From M3007 sp044224705 (lineage in GTDB: Bacteria > Bacteroidota > Bacteroidia > Chitinophagales > Saprospiraceae), in NCBI GenBank assembly GCA_044224705.1, contig JBGAJY010000119.1, positions 1 to 17,741 on the forward strand: DNA of 17,741 nucleotides, read 5' to 3'. Shown piece by piece: positions 1-6,967 of this stretch. Below the pieces are notes generated by a model, which worked only from the letters and a program-made list of their open reading frames with translations, was not told the DNA's origin and did no database searches. Numbering within the stretch: position 1 is the stretch's first letter; each line of letters begins with the position of its first letter. The translations under genes and the position numbers were made by a program.

Positions 1-109
1 GCGAAGCCTCGTAAACTTCCAGCATCTGGGCAAACGTGGCTTTCTTCACACCAGTTAGGCGGCGAAACTCGCCCTCGTTCAGGTCTTTTATTTTCTCAAA
101 CTTGCTCAT
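1..109 (-). CDS. IS5-like transposase, N-terminal fragment (cut by window edge)
   Basis: The minus strand from an ATG at 109 reads 36 codons to the window edge, starting MSKFEKIKDLNEGEF and continuing RRLTGVKKATFAQML. The pattern of a short charged start followed by EFRRLTGVKK-TF is what I know from the N-terminal helix-turn-helix of Bacteroidota IS5-type (DDE superfamily, HARBI1-like) transposases. The catalytic DDE part would lie left of position 1 and cannot be seen. Upstream of the ATG is TAATTTCG, a poor -7 match, with TTG 17 bases before it. The sequence around 121-139 may be the terminal inverted repeat of the element, but the other end is missing. If the element is intact it inserted downstream of the GH63 gene. 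The family call rests on 36 residues only. Confidence 0.6.
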   Translation of the reverse strand, partial: MSKFEKIKDLNEGEFRRLTGVKKATFAQMLEVYEAS

Positions 110-141
110 CCACGAAATTAACACTTTCGCAAGAAGTCAAC

Positions 142-171
142 TTTATAAACCTTATCAACCCTTATCAACCT
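142..171. repeat. Three 10-bp units after the GH63 stop codon
   Basis: Three consecutive 10-mers, tttataaacc, ttatcaaccc and ttatcaacct, occupy 142-171. They begin 8 bases past the stop codon of the minus-strand GH63 gene (182-180). Read in the gene's direction they are A/GGGTTGATAA-like units. A closely related 10-bp array lies after another gene at 15101-15140. The function is unknown; the exact helical-turn period and the position just after a stop are what can be seen. Confidence 0.6.
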
Positions 172-179
172 TTTTACAA

Positions 180-2804
180 TCACCCGATTTCCTCAATCAA
201 TTTAGCGACAAGTCCTGTCCAGCCGGTCTGGTGGTTGGCTCCGACGCCGCGGCCTGAATCGCCGTGAAAATACTCGTAGAACAGGATCAAATCCTTGAAA
301 TGAGGATTTTCAGCGTAAATTTTTGCATCGCCATGGGAAGGACGGCGGCCCGAGGAATCCTGCTCGAACAAGCTGATCATACGTAGTGAAAGCGCACTGG
401 CAACTTCCGACAGCGAACGGTAATCGCCCGAACCGGTGGGAAATTCGACCCGGAATTCCGGACCGTAGTATTTGTATTTTTCCTGCAGGGCTTTGACCAA
501 GAGGTAGTTCATCGGAAGCCAGACGGGTCCGCGCCAGTTCGAGTTTCCGCCGAACAAACCGCTGCTGCTTTCCGCCGGCTCGTAGCGCAGCCCGAAGTGC
601 TGGCCTTCTATTTCTACGGAAAAACCATGCTCATGGATTTTGGACAAGGAACGAATGCCGCCAGGAGACAAAAATTCTTTTTCGTCGAGCATGGCGTGCA
701 GCAGACGGCTCAAGCGTTCCTGCGGAGTCAGCGAGAGCAGGATGTCGCCGCTGGTGGGGTCTTCTTCAAGTACGAGGTACTGGCCGTTGTCGTGCCGGTA
801 TCGCTGAAACCAGCGCAGGCGGCGGGTGAATTCGGGCAGGTTTTCCAGTTGCTTTTTCGGCAGCACGAAGGCGGCGAACAGGGTGGATAAGCCCACCAGC
901 GACCTGATTTTCAGCGGGATGTAATCGCCGTCGGGCAGCGCCAGGATGTCGTAGAAGAAGCCTTCGTGTTCGTCCCAGGCGCCCGTCCAGTCCTTGCCGA
1001 TGCGGTTCAGGCTTTCAGCGATGTAGATAAAATGTTCGAAAAATTTGGTCGCCACGTCTTCGAAAGTGACGTCGTGCTGGGCGATTTCGAGCGCCATTTC
1101 GAGCATATTGAGGCAGTACATGCCCATCCAGGCGGTGCCGTCGGCCTGTTCGAGGTAGCCGCCTTTGGGCACCTCGTTGCTGCGATCGAACACGCCGATG
1201 TTGTCGAGGCCCAGGAAGCCGCCTTCGAATACGTTGTTGCCCTTGTGGTCCTTGCGGTTGACCCACCAGGTGAAATTGATGAGCAGTTTTTGAAAGACTT
1301 TTTTCAAAAAATCGACGTCGCCCTTGCCACTGCGGTCGCGGTCGGTTTTGTACACCTGCAGACAGGCCCAGGCATGAACGGGCGGGTTCACGTCGCCGAA
1401 AGCCCATTCATAGGCGGGTAATTGGCCGTTGGGGCGCATGTACCATTCGCGGAGGAACAGGATGAGCTGGTTTTTGGCAAAATCGGGGTCCACCATCGCC
1501 AGCGGCACACAGTGGAACGCCAGGTCCCAGGCGGCGTACCAGGGGTACTCCCATTTGTCGGGCATGGAGATGATGTCCTCGTTGTTGAGCGTCATCCAGT
1601 GGGCGTTGCGGCCCGTTTTGCGGTTTTCGGGCGGCGGCAACTGGCCCGGGTCGCCGTTGACCCAGCGCGGCATGTCGATATTGTAGTATTGTTTGGACCA
1701 GAGCATGCCGGCAAAGGCCTGGCGCTGGATATTGCGCTGATCCCCGGTGGCCTGGGCCTGGTTCAGGCTTTGGTAAAACGCATCGGCTTCGGCGATGCGG
1801 TCGGTGAATGTTTGGTCAAAATTTTTATCAAAAGGCTTTTTCTGCGCGATTTTGGAGAGGCGCAATTGCACCTGCATTTGCCCGCCGGCCGGTACGCTCA
1901 GGTGGTACAGCGGGGCGAATTTCGTGCCTTCCGTTTTGCCGTCGAACAGGTCGAAATGGTTGCCGGTCACGGCTGTGTGGAAAGCATCCTTGACGAAAGG
2001 AGAGGTGTTGGGCTGGCCCCAAAGGCGCTCGCGGTTGTGTTCGTTTTCCGTAAAGAGCAAGCGCTCGGCAGCGTCGAAATAGCAGAAATATTCGCCCAGG
2101 TGTTCGTGCCAAAGGCGCGCCGAGGTATCGCTTTCCCGCCGGATGGAGGGCATTTCCTTGGACAGTCCGTAGGACCACAGGTTGCGGAACCAGAAGGTGG
2201 GCAGCAGCCGGATCTCGGCGGTTTCGGGTGCGCGGTTGTGCACCGTGATGCGGATCAGCAGGTCGTTGGAGTCCGCTTTGGCATATTCGGTCACCACGTC
2301 CCAATAGCGGTTGTCGTCAAAAATTCCGGTGTCGAGCAGCTCGTATTCGGCTTCGTCTCGCGAGCGCCGGGCATTTTCGCGGAGTAGTTGGGCGTAGGGG
2401 AATTCCGCCTGCGGGTACTTGTACAGGTGCTTCATGTAGGCGTGCGAAGGGGTGTTGTCGAGGTAGTAGTACAGTTCCTTGACGTCTTCGCCGTGGTTGC
2501 CTTCGTTGCCGGTGAGCCCGAACAGGCGTTCTTTGAGAATGGGGTCGCGGCCGTTCCAGAGCGCCACGGCGAAGCAGAGCCGCTGCATATCGTCGCTGAT
2601 ACCGGCCAGGCCGTCTTCGCCCCAGCGGTACACCCTTGACCTTGCGTGATCATGCGGAAAATACTCCCAGGCCGTGCCGCCTTCCGAATAATCTTCGCGC
2701 ACGGTGCCCCATTGACGCTCGGAGAGGTAAGGGCCCCAGCGCAGCCAGTTTTTTTCGCCGGAATAGTGTTCCTGTAAACGGATTTGTTCTTGTTGTTGCC
2801 GCAT
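180..2804 (-). CDS. GH63 family (MGH1-like) glucosidase
   Basis: This 874-residue protein matches the large cytoplasmic-type GH63/MGH1-like glycoside hydrolases, inverting enzymes acting on alpha-glucosyl or mannosylglycerate-like substrates through an (alpha/alpha)6 barrel. The exact substrate is not known. The N-terminus carries the family hallmark WGPYLSERQWGTVREDYS (residues 23-40), then HDHARSRVYRWGEDG and GNEGNHGEDVKE (99-110). In the barrel, AAWDLAFH places Asp427 where the general acid of E. coli YgjK-type enzymes sits. GGNSNWRGPVWLPMNY (752-767) is a strong GH63/GH37 signature, and FYEYFHGD (842-849, Glu844) followed by GANHQTGWTG is the likely base region. No signal peptide is seen if translation begins at the ATG at 2804. 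That start is preferred because the family begins about 20 residues before WGPYLSERQWG, and the reading frame upstream has no family similarity. A CACCTTTG box lies 30 bases before it. The gene is divergent from the lipoprotein at 2976. Confidence 0.88.
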   Translation of the reverse strand: MRQQQEQIRLQEHYSGEKNWLRWGPYLSERQWGTVREDYSEGGTAWEYFPHDHARSRVYRWGEDGLAGISDDMQRLCFAVALWNGRDPILKERLFGLTGNEGNHGEDVKELYYYLDNTPSHAYMKHLYKYPQAEFPYAQLLRENARRSRDEAEYELLDTGIFDDNRYWDVVTEYAKADSNDLLIRITVHNRAPETAEIRLLPTFWFRNLWSYGLSKEMPSIRRESDTSARLWHEHLGEYFCYFDAAERLLFTENEHNRERLWGQPNTSPFVKDAFHTAVTGNHFDLFDGKTEGTKFAPLYHLSVPAGGQMQVQLRLSKIAQKKPFDKNFDQTFTDRIAEADAFYQSLNQAQATGDQRNIQRQAFAGMLWSKQYYNIDMPRWVNGDPGQLPPPENRKTGRNAHWMTLNNEDIISMPDKWEYPWYAAWDLAFHCVPLAMVDPDFAKNQLILFLREWYMRPNGQLPAYEWAFGDVNPPVHAWACLQVYKTDRDRSGKGDVDFLKKVFQKLLINFTWWVNRKDHKGNNVFEGGFLGLDNIGVFDRSNEVPKGGYLEQADGTAWMGMYCLNMLEMALEIAQHDVTFEDVATKFFEHFIYIAESLNRIGKDWTGAWDEHEGFFYDILALPDGDYIPLKIRSLVGLSTLFAAFVLPKKQLENLPEFTRRLRWFQRYRHDNGQYLVLEEDPTSGDILLSLTPQERLSRLLHAMLDEKEFLSPGGIRSLSKIHEHGFSVEIEGQHFGLRYEPAESSSGLFGGNSNWRGPVWLPMNYLLVKALQEKYKYYGPEFRVEFPTGSGDYRSLSEVASALSLRMISLFEQDSSGRRPSHGDAKIYAENPHFKDLILFYEYFHGDSGRGVGANHQTGWTGLVAKLIEEIG

Positions 2805-2834
2805 GGCTGTTTTCAGTTGTTGAAAATGATGCGG

Positions 2835-2842
2835 CAAAGGTG
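2835..2842 (-). promoter_or_regulatory. Possible -7 box of the GH63 gene
   Basis: The minus strand reads CACCTTTG, one mismatch from the Bacteroidota -7 consensus TANNTTTG, followed by GCCGC. It lies 30 bases before the ATG at 2804. No TTTG -33 element is found at the usual 19-21 base spacing, so the call is weak. In the other direction GAACTTTG at 2928-2935, also one mismatch, could serve the lipoprotein gene starting at 2976. Confidence 0.25.
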
Positions 2843-2975
2843 CGGGGAGAAAGGCGGGCAGGATGTTACGGGGGTAACAAATGGAAAAGAAGTACTGAAA
2901 TGAAACCGATTCCAGCCGGGACTCTCCGAACTTTGACCGCTTATTGTCCCACCATTTATCAAAACCAAAACTACG

Positions 2976-3473
2976 ATGCACCCACGCATTCCCTTGTTCA
3001 CCTTCCTGCTTTTTGCCTTGTTCAGCCTGGCGCCCGCCTGCCAAAACGACCCTGCCGCAACCGAACAGCCGCAACCCGAAACATCTTTTTACGTCCAGAT
3101 CGATACCATTGTCGACCGGAACGGCCGGCTATCCGTCACCTTCGACCGCATCGAATTCCTGACGGGCGACGCCGCGGTCGTCGCCGCAAGAAAAGCCGGG
3201 GAGGCCATGCCCGAGGTGGACGCCAAGGGCGACACCACCTGGTGGACCGCCAACGATTACTACATCGTCAATCCCGACAGCAGCTGGCAAACCCTCGAGA
3301 TCGCGCCGGATGCCTCCGTTCAACTGATCGACATGCAAAACGGCGGCGGTTCGGGGTCCATGAAAGCAAAAACCTCCGACTTGCCGGGCAATGAGCAGTT
3401 GCGGTATTTCCCTTTCGAATTGACAACTAAAAACGGGAAGGTCGTGGCGCTGCGCGCGCAGTTTGTGCCCTGA
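2976..3473 (+). CDS. Hypothetical lipoprotein
   Basis: This 165-residue protein starts with a basic residue, a hydrophobic stretch (residues 5-20) and the lipobox LAPAC, so Cys22 is the expected lipidation site and the mature protein would sit in the outer envelope. The mature part is soluble and acidic, with YVQIDTIVDRNGRLSVTFDRIEFLTGDAA near residues 38-67, WWTANDYYIVNP at 89-100 and a Gly-rich turn NGGGSGS. I do not recognise a named domain. The FDRIEFLTGD...A...A pattern with a later NDYYIVN resembles small Bacteroidota envelope proteins of unknown role. The start is the ATG directly before the signal sequence; no Shine-Dalgarno is seen, only the A-rich AAAACCAAAACTACG typical of the phylum. 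The gene is divergent from GH63 and convergent with the DUF4394 gene, so it is probably monocistronic. Confidence 0.8.
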   Translation: MHPRIPLFTFLLFALFSLAPACQNDPAATEQPQPETSFYVQIDTIVDRNGRLSVTFDRIEFLTGDAAVVAARKAGEAMPEVDAKGDTTWWTANDYYIVNPDSSWQTLEIAPDASVQLIDMQNGGGSGSMKAKTSDLPGNEQLRYFPFELTTKNGKVVALRAQFVP

Positions 3474-3500
3474 ATTTTTTTGCCATTCCTTCAAACTGAT

Positions 3501-3777
3501 GACTGTCCGCAAATTGTCTTCCCATCTTTGCGCCCCCAGTTCAATGACCCATCCTTGAAAACCGCGTAGCGGTGACATTATAGTAGCACCAAATGTGCAT
3601 TTTGAAAACAAAACCGCGTAGCGGTGACATTATGTAACGTAGTTAAAATGTCACCGCTACGCGGTTCCTAAACACCGCAATCCTGTTTCTACCATAATGC
3701 CACCGCTACGCGGTTTTCAAGGATGGGGGGGCATTGAACTGGGGGCGCAAAGCTGGGGAGACAATTTGCGGACAGTC
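3501..3777. repeat. Foldback element with ~82/85-bp inverted arms, filling a convergent gap
   Basis: The gap between the stop at 3473 and the stop at 3808 (334 bases) holds no gene but an almost complete foldback. The left arm 3501-3582 and right arm 3693-3777 are reverse complements except for about five differences: four substitutions, plus ACCC against seven Cs at one site. They begin exactly at GACTGTCCGC and its complement, with unrelated sequence outside. An inner inverted pair (3610-3634 and 3645-3666) sits in the loop. Element ends lie 27 and 30 bases from the flanking stop codons. Each arm carries an inward-facing CTTTGCGCCCCC that resembles a Bacteroidota -7 region. There is no open reading frame with recognisable content and no clear target-site duplication. 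It may be a MITE, a REPIN-like cluster or a bidirectional terminator; the sequence alone cannot decide. Confidence 0.9.
3558..3717. repeat. Four copies of a 22-25-bp hairpin motif
   Basis: The motif AACCGCGTAGCGGTGACATT, with flanking A and T residues, occurs at 3558-3582 (+), 3610-3634 (+), 3645-3666 (-) and 3693-3717 (-). Its core ACCGC-GTA-GCGGT is a 5-bp hairpin with a 3-base loop. Copies are conserved at nearly every base while the spacers between them (3583-3609 and 3667-3692) are unrelated. That is the behaviour of a REP-like unit rather than of coding sequence. Confidence 0.88.
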
Positions 3778-3807
3778 AATTTTAATATATCCCTGGCAAT
3801 CCATTGC

Positions 3808-6435
3808 TCAACGCTGCACCACAAACCGCAGCGCTTCCCGCCTGCCGTCCGCAGCGACCACCCGCAGGTAGTACAAGCCATTCGCAATGCCCTCCGGCAA
3901 ATTGATCTGCTCCGTTTCCCCTGTACCCGCCACAGTGCGGATAAAGACTGTTTGACCGGTGGCATTCATCACCGACAGTTCCAGGCCTTGTCCGGCATAT
4001 TCCGATAAATTGACGGAAACCCATCCGGTGCTCGGATTCGGGTACATGCTCAGGCCCGCGCCAGTACTGTGCAGATCGCGGTCCGTGGCTTCTTCACCGG
4101 GGCGCGAGCTGTTGTCGAAGGCCTGCACCGGGCAATCGAAAGTGTTGAGATGGGCACCGAGGCCCGTGCCGTCATTCAGGCGGGCGAAGGCGTAGAAATG
4201 CAGCACATCGGCCTGCGCGGGCAGCGTGTATTCAAAAATGTCTTCCTGGCCGTTGGCGATGCCGGTGACCGACTGGCTTTTGAAGCGCACCGAATAAAAC
4301 GGACTGAAATTGGGATTGCGACAGGTGTAGGCATTGCCGCTGGCTCCCATGCAGGTGGAGCCGTTCACAGGGCTGCTCGGCGTAATGCCGTCGGGCACTT
4401 CAAAGGCCACGTAGTTCAGCGGAGAAGCGCAGGTATTTACCACGCGGATGCGGTACACCTCGTCGCCTTCGGCATCCTTGCGGATGTTCAGCACCTCGAA
4501 ACGGATGCAACCGATTGTTTTCACATCGCAGGCGCCTTCATTTACCGTCACCGTGAAACTGCATGTGGAGCTGTTGCCGCAGGCGTCGCTGGCCTGGTAC
4601 ACCACGGCGCTCGTGCCTGCCGGGAACATGCTTCCACTGGCCAAACCTGATACCAGGCTCACAGTAGCTCCACCAGCGGGGCAAGTCGTTGTGGTCGTCG
4701 GGGGGGCATAAGTCACTACTGCGGATGTCGCTCCCGGGGCGCCTGTTGCCACCACATTGGCGGGGCAGGCCAGGGCTACGCTGGACCGGATAAATGCCGC
4801 CATATCGGTCACCGCGATACCCAGGCCGATGGAGCCGACCAGCGTTGTGGCGCCTGTGCCGAGGTTTACCGTGTAAAGGTTGTCATTGGCGTTTGAATTC
4901 ACATTGGCGGAAAAATAGGCGCGGTTTTGCTGTGCGGGGCCATCGTAAAAGATGTCGAGGTCGCTCGAGGGATCGGCCAGATTGACCGTCAGACCGGAAG
5001 CGCCGAGGGTATTCAGGGTGCCGTTGTTGGGTGGCGCCTGGGTGGTGAAGACGTTCAATGAATCATCATAATTGATCAGCATCGTGGCCGTGGCGCCATT
5101 GAAGCTGTTCGTGTAAGCCGAAGCGCCGATGGATGGATTTACAGCGGCGTTCACATCTGCGGCGGCAAAAGCCAGGTTGGCATCGGTGAAGGCCAGGGCG
5201 CCGGTCACCGGGTGCAGGCGATAGTTGGCATTGCTGCTGCTGGTCACGCGGATGCGGTCCACGGTGGGGTTGAAGTCGAATCCGATTTTGCCGAGACCGC
5301 TGGCGAGGGTCACAGGTCCTGTGCCGATGGCAGTGGCAGCGCCGCTGCTGAGGTTGACCGTGTAGAGCCGGGCTTCGCCGTTGGTCGTGTTGTAGCCAAG
5401 GGTGTACAATTCACCGGTGGCCGGGCGAAAATCGAGACCCGACAGCACCTGACCGGCAGCGATACCGCTCACGGGCACGATGCTGCGCACGATGTCGGGC
5501 TGGGCAGCGTCGAATGAAATCAGGTTGTTCGTCGAAGTGAGGGCGTACAGCAGGTCGCCGATGGTATTGGGCGGCACGTTGCGATCGATCAGGACGGCGA
5601 TGTCGCGTATCGGGAAACCGCTGCCTATAGCGCCCGCTAGGCTCGCCGCGCCCGTGGCCAGGTTTACGGTATACAAGTCGTCGTTGATGGAAACGCCGGT
5701 ATTGGCCGAGAAAAAAGCGCGGTTGGTCCGCGTCACCGGGTCGAACCAGATGTCGAGATCCACGGATTGGTCAAAAACATTGAGGCTGAGCCCCGAGGCG
5801 CCCACGGTGTTCAGGGTGCCGTTGTTGGGCGGAACCTGGGTAGTGAAAATATTGAGCGCGAAATCGTAATTGTACAAGGTTGTGGCGGTTGCGCCAATGT
5901 AGCTGTTGGTATATGCGACCGTTCCGACCGAAGGCATCGCCCCTTGATTGACATCGCCGGCGGCGAATGCCAGCGAACCGTCGGTGGAGACCAGGGCGCC
6001 GGTAACGGGGTGCAGGCGTACGTTTAAGCCGTTACTGCCGGTGACGCGAATACGATCTACCGTCGGGTTGAAATCGAAAGCCAGGTCCGCTATGCCCGCA
6101 CCCAGATTGAGCGCCGGTGCACCCAGCGGCGTGGCCGCACCGCTGGATCGATTGATGGTGTACAGTTCGGCTGCCCCACTCACCGAATTATAACCCAGGG
6201 CGTACAACTGCCCCGTAGCCGGGCGGAAATCGATACACATCAGCTGGTGGCCGGGCAGCACGCCGGTAATGGGGACATTACTGGTCAGGACGCCTGGATT
6301 CTGTGCCTCAAAACTCAGCAGATTTTCAGTCGACAGCGCGAAGATGGTTTGCGCTTTGGAGGAATAGGAGCAGACAAAAAACAGACTGATCAGCAGGATC
6401 AGGAATGCGGTGTTCGAGTGTTTGCGACAAGTCAT
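3808..6435 (-). CDS. Secreted protein with two DUF4394 domains, HYR-like domain and T9SS tail
   Basis: The 875-residue protein has a signal peptide (hydrophobic residues 10-24, probable cleavage after KAQ at 27-29). Two homologous domains follow at about 30-284 and 293-549. Each contains the DUF4394 markers IDFRPATGQLYALGYN or LDFRPATGELYTLGYN, FDFNPTVDRIRV, NxRLHPVTGAL and NNGTLNT, and is expected to form a propeller-like beta fold. Residues 555-632 (CPANVVATG, then ASDACGNSSTCSFTVTV) are a HYR-like immunoglobulin fold. A Cys-containing beta region (640-780) follows, and a Por_Secre_tail sorting domain (796-875, MYPNPSTGWVSVNL ... GLYYLRV) directs export by the type IX system. The role on the cell surface is unknown. 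The ATG at 6435 is directly before the signal peptide and has A-rich upstream sequence. The gene is alone on its strand, behind the terminator at 6672-6704 and facing the foldback element. Confidence 0.85.
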   Translation of the reverse strand: MTCRKHSNTAFLILLISLFFVCSYSSKAQTIFALSTENLLSFEAQNPGVLTSNVPITGVLPGHQLMCIDFRPATGQLYALGYNSVSGAAELYTINRSSGAATPLGAPALNLGAGIADLAFDFNPTVDRIRVTGSNGLNVRLHPVTGALVSTDGSLAFAAGDVNQGAMPSVGTVAYTNSYIGATATTLYNYDFALNIFTTQVPPNNGTLNTVGASGLSLNVFDQSVDLDIWFDPVTRTNRAFFSANTGVSINDDLYTVNLATGAASLAGAIGSGFPIRDIAVLIDRNVPPNTIGDLLYALTSTNNLISFDAAQPDIVRSIVPVSGIAAGQVLSGLDFRPATGELYTLGYNTTNGEARLYTVNLSSGAATAIGTGPVTLASGLGKIGFDFNPTVDRIRVTSSSNANYRLHPVTGALAFTDANLAFAAADVNAAVNPSIGASAYTNSFNGATATMLINYDDSLNVFTTQAPPNNGTLNTLGASGLTVNLADPSSDLDIFYDGPAQQNRAYFSANVNSNANDNLYTVNLGTGATTLVGSIGLGIAVTDMAAFIRSSVALACPANVVATGAPGATSAVVTYAPPTTTTTCPAGGATVSLVSGLASGSMFPAGTSAVVYQASDACGNSSTCSFTVTVNEGACDVKTIGCIRFEVLNIRKDAEGDEVYRIRVVNTCASPLNYVAFEVPDGITPSSPVNGSTCMGASGNAYTCRNPNFSPFYSVRFKSQSVTGIANGQEDIFEYTLPAQADVLHFYAFARLNDGTGLGAHLNTFDCPVQAFDNSSRPGEEATDRDLHSTGAGLSMYPNPSTGWVSVNLSEYAGQGLELSVMNATGQTVFIRTVAGTGETEQINLPEGIANGLYYLRVVAADGRREALRFVVQR
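4789..6351 (-). repeat. Internal tandem duplication encoding the two DUF4394 domains
   Basis: The two DUF4394-coding segments, about 5584-6351 and 4789-5559, are similar at DNA level as well as protein level. For example, ttcagggtgccgttgttggg occurs in both, near 5010 and 5812. This points to an intragenic duplication of about 780 bp rather than two domains acquired separately. Residues diverge most in the loops between the conserved blocks. Confidence 0.7.
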
Positions 6436-6670
6436 AACAAGAGCGATTGATTTTTGTAAAATGAAATGTTGGGCTGCCCCGCAGCGCTGCGCGCCACAGG
6501 TTGTCGGGCAATATTTTTGCCGAAATCAGATCAGAAATGGGGAATAAGCGCCAATCCGCACAGGATCATTCACCGGCATAAAAGCCGGGAACGGTTTTAC
6601 TTACGGGGCAAAGTGCAGGACGGTTTTTGAACCGTAAAAAAGAAAGGGAGGAGGGTGCTGACAGAGGGGG
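6436..6670. other. Long leader of the DUF4394 gene, no gene seen
   Basis: This is the gene-free stretch between the ATG at 6435 and the terminator at 6672-6704. It holds a 6-bp hairpin ACGGTT-TTTG-AACCGT at 6620-6635 (T-rich on its minus-strand 5' side), a 5-bp hairpin CCGGC/GCCGG at 6573-6588 and a palindrome GCAGCGCTGC at 6481-6490. I found no convincing TANNTTTG promoter and no known riboswitch pattern. The promoter of the DUF4394 gene should lie here because the terminator closes transcription from upstream. Confidence 0.4.
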
Positions 6671-6671
6671 C

Positions 6672-6704
6672 AAAAAAAAGGCCCCGGTCTTTACCGGGGC
6701 CTTT
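6672..6704 (-). terminator. Intrinsic terminator, 12-bp stem and T8 tract
   Basis: The minus strand reads a perfect 12-bp stem AAAGGCCCCGGT / ACCGGGGCCTTT (6704-6693 with 6688-6677) around a 4-base loop, running into eight T residues that overlap the stem end (6679-6672). It ends transcription going leftward. It would close the candidate small RNA and any read-through from the HTCS gene, whose stop is 264 bases upstream. Confidence 0.9.
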
Positions 6705-6886
6705 GAAAACAGTCAATCATAGTTCATTCGCGGAGAATGAATTTTTTTCGAAACGTCGTTTGTTTTGTTTTGAAGTATTGTTACAAGCCCACCTTGCTCC
6801 CTATACAATCGTACTATTACGATTCTTCAAAGTGGGCCGTAACAATGTTTCTTTCAGATGCCTGAAAGGATTTTTTCAGGAAAATG
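6672..6886 (-). ncRNA. Candidate structured small RNA
   Basis: A 215-base stretch on the minus strand is bounded by a TACTTTTG promoter-like box (6900-6893) and a strong intrinsic terminator. Between them is a nested helix. The closing stem pairs 6839-6846 with 6777-6784 (8 bp), the middle stem pairs 6828-6837 with 6787-6796 (10 bp, one G-U), and the apical stem pairs 6818-6823 with 6808-6813 (6 bp, 4-base loop). A second hairpin TTCATTC/GAATGAA lies at 6723-6741. No protein-like reading frame is present. It could be an independent small RNA, for instance of the 6S-Flavo kind, or a long 3' tail of the HTCS message. I cannot assign a family from sequence alone. Confidence 0.5.
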
Positions 6887-6892
6887 ACGACA

Positions 6893-6900
6893 CAAAAGTA
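6893..6900 (-). promoter_or_regulatory. -7 box in front of the candidate small RNA
   Basis: The minus strand reads TACTTTTG, an exact fit to the Bacteroidota -7 consensus TANNTTTG. A start about seven bases downstream (near 6886) would open directly into the structured region. No TTG was found 19-21 bases upstream. That space instead holds a GC-rich hairpin (CCGCT/AGCGG, about 6904-6919), so the -33 half is unsupported. Confidence 0.4.
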
Positions 6901-6967
6901 GAGGCCGCTCCCTCAGCGGGGCTGCACTTTTTTCCCATAAAACTGGACTATTTGTTCAAACAATTCG

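Noticed and set aside
1422..2387. Plus-strand open frame of 321 codons inside the GH63 gene
   Set aside because: It shows no recognisable domain and lies wholly antisense to well-conserved GH63 motifs. The same reasoning removes similar frames at 966-1421, 11487-12578 (opposite trehalase), 13055-14170 (opposite the protease) and 7397-8953 (opposite the HTCS).
2636..3394. Plus-strand frame of 252 codons spanning the GH63/lipoprotein intergenic region
   Set aside because: It starts inside the GH63 gene, crosses the divergent promoter region and overlaps the lipoprotein in another frame. The composition is Arg-rich and low in similarity to any family.
3129..3611. Minus-strand frame of 160 codons opposite the small lipoprotein and into the foldback arm
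   Set aside because: Its first part translates the repeat arm, and the same peptide (ELGAQ-W-DNLRTV) appears from the other arm at 3697-4008. The rest is antisense to a lipoprotein with a clear signal sequence.
3558..3717. CRISPR-like array, because of four near-identical short repeats with unrelated spacers
   Set aside because: Two copies are on each strand, spacers are of unequal origin, and there are no cas genes. An inverted arrangement is incompatible with a CRISPR array.
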